Below, one piece after another: positions 44,629 through 51,385 of a stretch of DNA of 64,000 bases (its first letter is position 1; each line of letters starts with the position of its first letter). The DNA comes from Rufibacter immobilis (lineage in GTDB: Bacteria > Bacteroidota > Bacteroidia > Cytophagales > Hymenobacteraceae): NCBI RefSeq assembly GCF_003721565.1, contig NZ_RJJE01000002.1, positions 124,001-188,000 of the forward strand, given 5' to 3'. A program made the position numbers and the translations under genes. A model generated the notes under the pieces. It saw only the letters and a program-made list of their open reading frames with translations, was not told the origin of the DNA and did no database searches.

Positions 44629-44659
44629 ACGCCTGATTTGGGAAAAAGGCCGTCTAAAC
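44624..44659. repeat. Palindrome-family element, copy N, one arm divergent
   Basis: The right arm is GAAAAAGGCCGTCTAAAC, itself with changes. The left arm reads GTTTTACGCCTGATTT. Asymmetric subfamily, 21 nt from the GHL10 stop. Confidence 0.55.
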
Positions 44660-44679
44660 GGCTTAAGAAGCTTCCTTCT

Positions 44680-46221
44680 TTATTTCTTCCGCTTCCCTCC
44701 TACTGTATTGGACAAACCACTTTCATTGTGCAGGCGGTCTGCGGCGGTTACGGCATAGATAAAACCCTCACCGGCTTTGGCCGAGGTGTCTGTGTAGGAA
44801 GCCTCGCCATGGTGAACCGCCAGAATATGGGCAGGGTTCTCCAGATTGATGCGTTGGCCCTTAGTTACACGGTAGATAACGTAATACCGCGCGGTATTGC
44901 CGTCTGAGGCGGCTTTGGGAGCCGTCCAGCACAGGGAGACGCCGGCCGTGGTGTTCTGCACTTTCAGGTCTGTGGGTGCCAACGGCGGAATGCTATCCAG
45001 CCAGGGCATGGTGGGCAAGAGCGCCGGGTTGGCGTAGTAATGCTGGCGCAGGCTGTCCTGTACGCCCAATGGGTTTGCCATCACAGATTTGGAGCTGAAA
45101 TACACCTGGCCGTGGGCGTTGGGGGTGGCACGGCTCAGGCGTATCTGCCTTCCGCTTTCCCGCGGGTCTGACCATTCTTTGAACTTGGTGTCACTGTTGA
45201 CTTTGTAGGTGCCCAAGCCTATGTAGGTGTGTTTCCCGAAGCTGTTCTTCGCCCACCAGTCCAGCATTTTGGCGTAGTCTGCAATGGGATAGCCAATGTG
45301 GAAGTAGATCTGCGGCACGTTGTAGTCAATCCAGCCTTTCTCCAGCCAGCCTCTTATGTCTGAATACAGGTCATCGTAGTTGTTGATGCCTCCCTGGGTG
45401 TCTGAACCGCGCGGGTCCTGCGACAGGTTGCGCCAGATCCCGAAGGGGCTTATCCCGAACTTCACGTACGGCTTCTCTTTCTTGATGCTGTCAGACAGGA
45501 CCCTGATGACCTCGTCTACGTTGTGGCGGCGCCAATCTGCCTTGCTGGCAAAGCCGGAGCCGTATTTGGCGAAATCCTCATCGTCTGGGTAAGGGTCTTT
45601 GGTGGGGTACGGGTAGAAATAATCATCGAAGTGTACGGCGTCAATGTCATAGTGGCGCACCACGTCCATAATGATGCCAATGATGTATTCGCGCACTTCG
45701 GGCAGGCCGGGTTTAAAGTAGTACTTGCCGCCGTATTGCACAAACCACTCAGGCTTGGTTCTGGTGATATGGTCTTTGGCGATCTTAGCACTGATGGTGT
45801 CATGCGTGGCCCGGTACGGGTTAAACCAAGCGTGAAACTCCATGCCGCGCTTGTGAGACTCCTCAATCTGGAACGCCAGCGGGTCGTACGGCGGATTGGG
45901 TTCCTGCCCCTGTTTGCCCGTGAGCCAATGCGACCACAGTTCTTTCTTGCTGCGGTAAAGGGCATCGGTGGTGGGGCGCACCTGCACCACCACGGCGTTG
46001 ATGCCGGTTTTCTGGTGCTCGTCCAGAATATAGCGGAACTCCTGCATCTGGGTCACAGGTGAAAGTCCGGGCTGGCTGGGCCAGTCAATGTTGGCCACAG
46101 AGGCAATCCAGACGCCCCTGAACTCGCGCTTGGGCGAGGGCTGGGCATGAGCCGATGAAATCAAAAGGGCAAACAGAACCGCCAACAGCGCGGTTGGCTT
46201 CAGGAGGAGAGGTTTTCTCAT
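44680..46221 (-). CDS. GHL10 (DUF187-type) glycoside hydrolase-like protein with fibronectin-like tail
   Basis: 513 residues. The signal peptide is MRKPLLLKPTALLAVLFALL ending in SAHAQ. The catalytic TIM-barrel domain begins REFRGVWIASVANIDWPS, then DEHQKTGINAVVVQVRPTTDALY, the GHL10/DUF187 signature. YDIDAVHFDDYFYPY carries the conserved acidic pair and DYNVPQIYFHIGYP is the strand-7 region. The last about 110 residues are a fibronectin type III-like domain (APTDLKVQNTTAGVSLCWTAP). The family includes secreted sugar hydrolases. No other glycan gene adjoins it except the D-Ala dipeptidase next upstream, so a murein role is a possibility only. Confidence 0.88.
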   Translation of the reverse strand: MRKPLLLKPTALLAVLFALLISSAHAQPSPKREFRGVWIASVANIDWPSQPGLSPVTQMQEFRYILDEHQKTGINAVVVQVRPTTDALYRSKKELWSHWLTGKQGQEPNPPYDPLAFQIEESHKRGMEFHAWFNPYRATHDTISAKIAKDHITRTKPEWFVQYGGKYYFKPGLPEVREYIIGIIMDVVRHYDIDAVHFDDYFYPYPTKDPYPDDEDFAKYGSGFASKADWRRHNVDEVIRVLSDSIKKEKPYVKFGISPFGIWRNLSQDPRGSDTQGGINNYDDLYSDIRGWLEKGWIDYNVPQIYFHIGYPIADYAKMLDWWAKNSFGKHTYIGLGTYKVNSDTKFKEWSDPRESGRQIRLSRATPNAHGQVYFSSKSVMANPLGVQDSLRQHYYANPALLPTMPWLDSIPPLAPTDLKVQNTTAGVSLCWTAPKAASDGNTARYYVIYRVTKGQRINLENPAHILAVHHGEASYTDTSAKAGEGFIYAVTAADRLHNESGLSNTVGGKRKK

Positions 46222-46306
46222 AGCGGAGGAAAAGGGTTAGTAACTCTGAAAGAGCAAATAACCGCCTTCCGCCTAGCTCTGCAAGTTTTATTTGGATTAG
46301 CTTCCT

Positions 46307-46342
46307 GTTTAGGGCCCGATTTTGGAAAAACAGCCCCTAAAC
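46307..46342. repeat. Extragenic palindrome, copy O
   Basis: GTTTAGGGCCCGATTTT, GG, then AAAAACAGCCCCTAAAC. The left arm has a few changes. It lies 13 nt beyond the dipeptidase stop. Confidence 0.8.
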
Positions 46343-46355
46343 GCAAACCGAACGC

Positions 46356-47075
46356 TTATTTTTGAAGCACCTTCAGGTCCTCAAACCGGATGTCCATCAA
46401 GGGGAAGCTGCGCCACTCCTTGAAATCGAAATGCCACCACTCGTCTAGGTACACCTGAAAACCGTTCCGGAGCATGGCCTGCTTGAGCAGATCGCGGTTC
46501 TGCTTTACTTTATGGGGCAGCTTGGCGTAGTCTGTGTGGGCTTTGGGCGTGAAGGCATCATAGGCGGTGGGCATCCTGAGTTCCTTGCCATCCCGGAGCC
46601 GGATCAGCGTCAGGTCCATGGCGCAGCCGCGGTTGTGGCGGGAACCGGTCCTCGGCGAAGCCACAAACACAGAATCACGTACTTTCTCATAGAACTTCAC
46701 CGTGACCTGGTACGGGCGGTACCCGTCGTAGATTTTGAGGCCCAGCCCCAGCGGTTTCAGCTCTTCCTGTATCTTTTTGAGGGCGTCTGCCACGGGTTCG
46801 CGGGCGTAGGCGGTGGCCAGCGTGTACACCGGCTGTTTGGCTAAATTGTCTGCCGTGGCATATTTAATGTCCAGCACCAGGCCTGGGATGTAAGAAGCAA
46901 GCTCCACCAACTCCTGCTCTGGGTGCTGCGCCACCAGCTGCTGGTACAAAGCCACAGAGGAAACCACTGGCAGCCCGTACTGGTTTTTGGGGATCACCGG
47001 TGTTTCTGGAGTCTGCGCCCCGGCAGAAGCCACGGCTGCTATCCAGAGCAGGAGAAAAAGGAGGCGCTTTTTCAT
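46356..47075 (-). CDS. D-alanyl-D-alanine dipeptidase (VanX/DdpX, M15D)
   Basis: 239 residues from ATG 47075. The frame is open to 47282, but MKKRLLFLLLWIAAVASAGAQ is a normal signal peptide. Zinc-peptidase motifs of the M15D group are present: GSRHNRGCAMDLTL (the His and Asp ligands in SxHxxGxAxD) and EWWHFDF (catalytic Glu and third ligand His). The protein hydrolyses D-Ala-D-Ala, for murein dipeptide recycling or glycopeptide resistance. Being exported and alone (no VanH/VanA), recycling or periplasmic use is more likely. Its ATG overlaps the previous stop as ATGA. Confidence 0.9.
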   Translation of the reverse strand: MKKRLLFLLLWIAAVASAGAQTPETPVIPKNQYGLPVVSSVALYQQLVAQHPEQELVELASYIPGLVLDIKYATADNLAKQPVYTLATAYAREPVADALKKIQEELKPLGLGLKIYDGYRPYQVTVKFYEKVRDSVFVASPRTGSRHNRGCAMDLTLIRLRDGKELRMPTAYDAFTPKAHTDYAKLPHKVKQNRDLLKQAMLRNGFQVYLDEWWHFDFKEWRSFPLMDIRFEDLKVLQK

Positions 47076-47236
47076 TTTCTTCTGTACACAACATAGGCCA
47101 GAATGGCTGAGGCCAGGAACGTTAGCAACCGGAGCCATTCTATACGGCCGGTGGCAAAGTAAGTGAGGCACAGGGCGGTCCAGGCCAGGAGAGACCCCAG
47201 GCAGAAAAGGAATAGGATAAGCTTTCTGTTCTTCAT
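47072..47236 (-). CDS. Small two-helix membrane protein coupled to the dipeptidase
   Basis: 54 residues from ATG 47236 (MKNRKLILFLFCLG), chosen over the open frame from 47278, whose added residues are unlike a membrane protein. There are two hydrophobic segments (about 5-24 and 33-49) and a positively charged C-terminus VVYRRK. The stop shares 4 nt with the dipeptidase start (ATGA), so translation is coupled. No family recognised. It may help the neighbouring peptidase, but nothing shows this. Confidence 0.6.
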   Translation of the reverse strand: MKNRKLILFLFCLGSLLAWTALCLTYFATGRIEWLRLLTFLASAILAYVVYRRK

Positions 47237-47312
47237 GTAACTGATGCGTAAAGGCCGGAGCAACGGGCCGGTGCCCACTCATCGCCTTGACAACTTATAT
47301 GCTCTTAAAGCC

Positions 47313-47347
47313 GTTTAGCGGCTCTTTTTCCCAAAACAGGCTCAAAC
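47313..47347. repeat. Palindrome-family element, copy P, one arm divergent
   Basis: The left arm GTTTAGCGGCTCTTTTT is intact. The right arm reads CCAAAACAGGCTCAAAC. Asymmetric subfamily, in a divergent promoter region. Confidence 0.75.
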
Positions 47348-47468
47348 CAGAAACAACTCTCTGCGCCTTCGGGCCGGGAATAGCCAATTGCTAATATAAA
47401 TATTTGCGCCTAAACAGACAGGTAAATATTTTCCTTACCTTCAAGGATAAGTAACGGTTCTACAGACG

Positions 47469-47503
47469 GTTTATGCTTAATTTTAGAAAAAGAGCCGCTA
47501 AAC
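47469..47503. repeat. Palindrome-family element, copy Q, one arm divergent
   Basis: The right arm GAAAAAGAGCCGCTAAAC is intact and continues GCAC. The left arm reads GTTTATGCTTAATTTT. Same divergent region as copy P but in inverted orientation. Confidence 0.7.
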
Positions 47504-47602
47504 GCACCTGGGGCCGCCTGTTAAAAACAGGACAATCTGTAAGAAAAGACCCGTTTGCACTACCAATAGAACGCCAAAAGACCCCTTTATTCCCGTAATA
47601 CC

Positions 47603-50467
47603 ATGAACAAAAAATTAAAGACCGCGTGCCTCTCTGTCTTAATGGGCGGCATGGTCATGAGCGCAAGCCAACCCGTATGGGCGCAGGCGAAGAAAGCTAC
47701 GGCTAAACCCGCCGCAAAAACCTCGGCCACGCCGCAGTTCGACCTCAAGTTTGAGAAATACAAGCTTCCCAACGGCCTGGACGTAGTGCTGCACCAGGAT
47801 AAATCTGACCCTAAAGTGGCCGTGGCCATCATGTACCACGTGGGTTCTAACCGCGAGAAAGCGGGCCGCACCGGCTTTGCGCACTTCTTTGAGCACATGC
47901 TGTTCCAGAACTCAGAGAATGTGGGCAAGGGCAATTTCATCAAAGCCATCAATCAGGTGGGCGGAAACTTCAACGGCGGTACGTTTGAAGACGGAACCGT
48001 GTATTATGAGGTAGTGCCTAAAGACGCCCTGGAGCGCGTGCTCTGGCTGGAGTCTGACCGCATGGGCTTCTTCATTAACACCGTGAGCGAATGGGGCCTG
48101 GAGAACGAGAAGCAGGTGGTGAAAAACGAGAAACGCCAGCGCGTAGACAACCAACCCTACGGCCACACAGACTACGTGATTCTGAAGAACCTCTACCCTG
48201 CCGGCCACCCGTACAGCTGGGATGTGATCGGGTCGCTGGAAGACCTGCAGAACGCCACCTTAGCGGATGTAAAAGAGTTCTATGATCAATGGTACGGCGT
48301 GAGCAATGCCACCCTGGTTTTGACCGGCGATTTTGAAACCCCCGAGGCCAAGAAACTCATTGAGAAATATTTTGGGGAGTTGGCCACCAAGCCTGAGCCC
48401 AAGCCGCTTCCGGCCATGCCGGCCAAACTGACGGCCACCAAGTCGCTGTTCCACGTGGACAATTTCGCCAACCTGCCGGAGCTTACCATGGTGTTCCCCA
48501 CCGTGGAGCAGTACCACAAAGACGCCTACGCGCTAGACATGCTGGGCAGCCTGCTCTCAGACGGCAAAAACTCACCTTTTGAGAGAGTGATTGTGGAGGA
48601 ACGCAAATTGGCGCCCGGGGCCAGGGCGGGGAACCGCTCCAGCGAGATTGCCGGTACGTTCAGAATCAGCGTAAGAGCCTTTGACAAGAAAGATCTGGAC
48701 GATGTACACACGGCCGTGATGGCCGCCCTGGATAAGTTTGAGAAAGAAGGGGTAAACCAAAAAGAACTGGAGCGCCTCAAGATTAAGCAGGAAACTGCGC
48801 TGTACAACGGCATCTCCAGCCTCCTGAACAAAGCGTTCCAGCTGGCCCAGTACAATGAATTTGCCGGCGACCCAGGCTTTGCCAAGAAAGACATTGCCAT
48901 GACCCAGGCCGTGACTGCACAGGACATCATGAACGTGTACCGCAAGTACATCAAAGGCAAACCGTACGTCATGACCAGCTTCGTGCCCAAAGGGCAAGAG
49001 GAATTGGCCGTGAAAGGTGCCGTGAAAGCCGATGTGGTGGAAGAGAAAGTGGTGGCCGGCGCCGAGAAAAATACCGGTCAGGAGCCTACTTCCTTCCCTA
49101 AAACCGCCTCTAAAATTGACCGCAGCAAAATGCCTGAGCTGAGCAACAATTTCAGCTTTAAAGCGCCCGCTATCTGGAGCAACCAGCTCAAGAACGGCAT
49201 GAAAGTGTACGGCATTGAGCAGAATGAGCTTCCGCTGGTGCAGTTCAGCATTCAGATCAAAGGCGGCATGCAGCTAGATGCTCCTCAGAAAATTGGTACC
49301 GCCAGTTTGGTGGATGCCATGCTCATGGAGGGCACCAAAAACAAAACGCCGCAGCAACTGGAGGAAGCCATTGGGCAACTGGGCGCGTTCATCAACGTAA
49401 ATTCATCTTCTGAAGACATCACCATCTCCGGCAACACCCTGAGCCGCAACTTCCCGCAGGTTCTGAAACTGGTGGAGGAAATTCTGCTGGAGCCACGCTG
49501 GGACGAGGCTGAGTTTGCCAAAGTCAAGCAGGCAGCCCTCACCAGAATCAAGCAGAACATGGCCAACCCTAATGCCATTGGCTCCTTGGCCTTCAACAAA
49601 GTACTCTACGGCCAGGACAGCCGCTTCGCCTACCCTACCAGCGGCACCCTGGAAACCGTGCAGGGAATTACCTTACAAGACCTGAAGGAGTACTACCAGA
49701 AGAACTTCTCGCCCAGCGTGGCCAGTTTCCAGATTGCCGGTAACATCAAGCAAGCCGATGCCACAAAAGCGCTGGCTAGCCTGGAGCAGAAATGGGCCGC
49801 TAAACCGGTCACGTTGCCTACCGCCGTAACCGCTACCGCTAAACCCGCTGCCCGTCTGTATTTCATTGACCAGCCAGATGCCAAGCAGTCGGTGATTTAT
49901 GCGGGGTACCTGGCCGTGCCGGTAGGAACCCAGGAATATCCGGTGATGCAGGCCATTAACCACAAGCTGGGGGCCGGTTCTGCCTCTACCCTGTTCAACG
50001 TGCTGCGTCTGCAGAAAGGATACACCTACGGCGCCTTCTCCGCGTTCTCCCGCCGGCCAACCGCCCCAGGCACGTTTGTGGCCTCTTCCAGCGTGCGGAC
50101 TAACGTGACCAAAGAGTCTCTGCAAACCATTGACGAAATCCTGAAAACGTACGGTTCCAGCTACACAGAGCAAGACCTGGCTACCTCTAAAGGAGCTTTG
50201 CTGCGCCAAACCGCTTTAGGATACGAAACGTTGGGAAGCCTGGTAGGCCTGCTGGAGACCATCAGCACATACAACTTGCCTACAGATTACCTCAAGCGTG
50301 AGGAGCAAGCCATTCAGAACCTGAACTACGCGCAGGCAAAAAGCATGATTGGCAACTACATTGATCCTAATAAAGTGGTGTATGTTGTGGTAGGCGATGC
50401 CAAAACCCAGCTGGAAGGCCTCAAAAGCTTAGGCTTGGGTGAGCCGGTAGTGCTGCAAAACAAATAA
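47603..50467 (+). CDS. M16 family zinc peptidase (insulinase-like), double domain
   Basis: 954-residue exported protein. Signal peptide to ASQPVWAQA. The active half has the inverted zinc motif HFFEH at 94-98 with Phe at 96, and the downstream Glu in WGLENEKQVVKNEKRQR near residue 170. The second half (about residues 520-950) is the inactive partner domain, as in pitrilysin and Bacteroidota M16 pairs fused in one chain. The protein would degrade small peptides or proteins outside the inner membrane. A terminator and a palindrome follow. No partner gene beside it. Confidence 0.92.
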   Translation: MNKKLKTACLSVLMGGMVMSASQPVWAQAKKATAKPAAKTSATPQFDLKFEKYKLPNGLDVVLHQDKSDPKVAVAIMYHVGSNREKAGRTGFAHFFEHMLFQNSENVGKGNFIKAINQVGGNFNGGTFEDGTVYYEVVPKDALERVLWLESDRMGFFINTVSEWGLENEKQVVKNEKRQRVDNQPYGHTDYVILKNLYPAGHPYSWDVIGSLEDLQNATLADVKEFYDQWYGVSNATLVLTGDFETPEAKKLIEKYFGELATKPEPKPLPAMPAKLTATKSLFHVDNFANLPELTMVFPTVEQYHKDAYALDMLGSLLSDGKNSPFERVIVEERKLAPGARAGNRSSEIAGTFRISVRAFDKKDLDDVHTAVMAALDKFEKEGVNQKELERLKIKQETALYNGISSLLNKAFQLAQYNEFAGDPGFAKKDIAMTQAVTAQDIMNVYRKYIKGKPYVMTSFVPKGQEELAVKGAVKADVVEEKVVAGAEKNTGQEPTSFPKTASKIDRSKMPELSNNFSFKAPAIWSNQLKNGMKVYGIEQNELPLVQFSIQIKGGMQLDAPQKIGTASLVDAMLMEGTKNKTPQQLEEAIGQLGAFINVNSSSEDITISGNTLSRNFPQVLKLVEEILLEPRWDEAEFAKVKQAALTRIKQNMANPNAIGSLAFNKVLYGQDSRFAYPTSGTLETVQGITLQDLKEYYQKNFSPSVASFQIAGNIKQADATKALASLEQKWAAKPVTLPTAVTATAKPAARLYFIDQPDAKQSVIYAGYLAVPVGTQEYPVMQAINHKLGAGSASTLFNVLRLQKGYTYGAFSAFSRRPTAPGTFVASSSVRTNVTKESLQTIDEILKTYGSSYTEQDLATSKGALLRQTALGYETLGSLVGLLETISTYNLPTDYLKREEQAIQNLNYAQAKSMIGNYIDPNKVVYVVVGDAKTQLEGLKSLGLGEPVVLQNK

Positions 50468-50490
50468 CCAGAAATCACATCCCTTTACAG

Positions 50491-50522
50491 GAAAAGCCCG
50501 TTGCATTGGCAGCGGGCTTTTC
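50491..50522 (+). terminator. Terminator of the M16 peptidase gene
   Basis: GAAAAGCCCG pairs with CGGGCTTTTC, with T-run. It lies 24 nt after the stop. Confidence 0.85.
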
Positions 50523-50527
50523 TTTTG

Positions 50528-50577
50528 CCTTTGCGTTTAGGGGCTGTTTTTCCAAAAATAGCCCCTAAACGCAAAGG
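50528..50577. repeat. Extragenic palindrome, copy R
   Basis: CCTTTGCGTTTAGGGGCT pairs with AGCCCCTAAACGCAAAGG apart from one mismatch (T opposite G-position). The CCTTTGC extension matches copy C. It follows directly after a separate terminator, so a terminator role would be redundant. Confidence 0.93.
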
Positions 50578-50680
50578 TATCAACAAGGGGAGGCTACTTC
50601 CTGCCATTGTGTAAAACCAACGCATGCCCCATCTTTGTAAGAGCTAAAAAGCCGCTGACGCTTTATTTCCTATGCAATAC

Positions 50681-51382
50681 ATGATCAAGAAGAGCCTATA
50701 TTTTACCTTCACCGTCTTAGGGCTGATGGCGGTGGCCTGTGAGCCGGAAAAACTGGAGAGAGGCAAAGAAATGGCCGTTGAGGCCGAACGCCACAAAGTG
50801 AAACGCATCACAGAGGAAGACATGGAAAAGCAGGCTGTACTGGCCGGAGATACCATTGTAGGCCTTATTGAAGGTGCTTTTCTGCAATTAGCCGAGAGCC
50901 AACCCAAGGAACAGGAGCTGTTTGTTGCCCAACCAGATAAGCTCCCCACGGTTAACAGCATTCTGCAACGGTATAACGCCACCCTCCAACGCCAAACCTT
51001 CTCTTCCCTAGCTGAGGCGCAGAAGTTTTTCCCAGAACAGGTGAGTTTATGTGGGGCTAAAGTTCCCGCTGCCCAAGCCCAGCTAAACGTGGCCCAGCAA
51101 ACTATTCTGTATACCAAGCCTTTGCAGATCCGGCGGCGTAATTGCGCCAGCTGCGATGAGCCTAGCCTGCTGGACTTTTCGGCGCAGAGCCTGGCACAGC
51201 TGAGGGTGTTCTCGGCCTTGGGCAAACCAGAAGGCTATGAAGCCGGTCAGGTGCGGGGCGTGTGGCTCATCACTTTTCCCCGGCAAAAGGTCATAGAACA
51301 GATCACCTTGAAAACTAAAGCCTCCAGAAGAGGCCGTGGCGGGCTCTTTGGTGGTAAGCCAGATTCCACCAAGGCTAAGTAA
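50681..51382 (+). CDS. Exported lipoprotein with a CxxC pair, unknown function
   Basis: 233 residues from ATG 50681 (MIKKSLYFTFTVLGLMAVAC), which gives a lipobox ending MAVAC; an in-frame ATG three codons up, at 50672, is also possible. Two further Cys in RRRNCASCDEPS near residue 155 form a CxxC that lacks the following His, so no heme c attachment is expected. The surrounding part (VRGVWLITFPRQKVIEQI) resembles periplasmic sensor-like domains of the DUF3365 type, though I am not sure. The C-terminus is basic and Gly-rich. Redox or metal binding is possible. Confidence 0.7.
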   Translation: MIKKSLYFTFTVLGLMAVACEPEKLERGKEMAVEAERHKVKRITEEDMEKQAVLAGDTIVGLIEGAFLQLAESQPKEQELFVAQPDKLPTVNSILQRYNATLQRQTFSSLAEAQKFFPEQVSLCGAKVPAAQAQLNVAQQTILYTKPLQIRRRNCASCDEPSLLDFSAQSLAQLRVFSALGKPEGYEAGQVRGVWLITFPRQKVIEQITLKTKASRRGRGGLFGGKPDSTKAK

Positions 51383-51385
51383 GCA

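Larger units (their letters stand above)
47237..47602. other. Divergent intergenic region of about 365 nt
   Basis: Separates the small membrane protein from the M16 peptidase gene. It holds palindrome-family copies P and Q; otherwise AT-rich with no supported gene. Confidence 0.65.

Noticed and set aside
44624-44659. Copies M and N as full palindromes
   Set aside because: One or both arms have too many changes; N is kept as an asymmetric member, while M is kept only as a weak possible member.
50681-51382. CASC in the lipoprotein as a cytochrome c heme site
   Set aside because: The heme motif requires CxxCH; here the residue after the second Cys is Asp.
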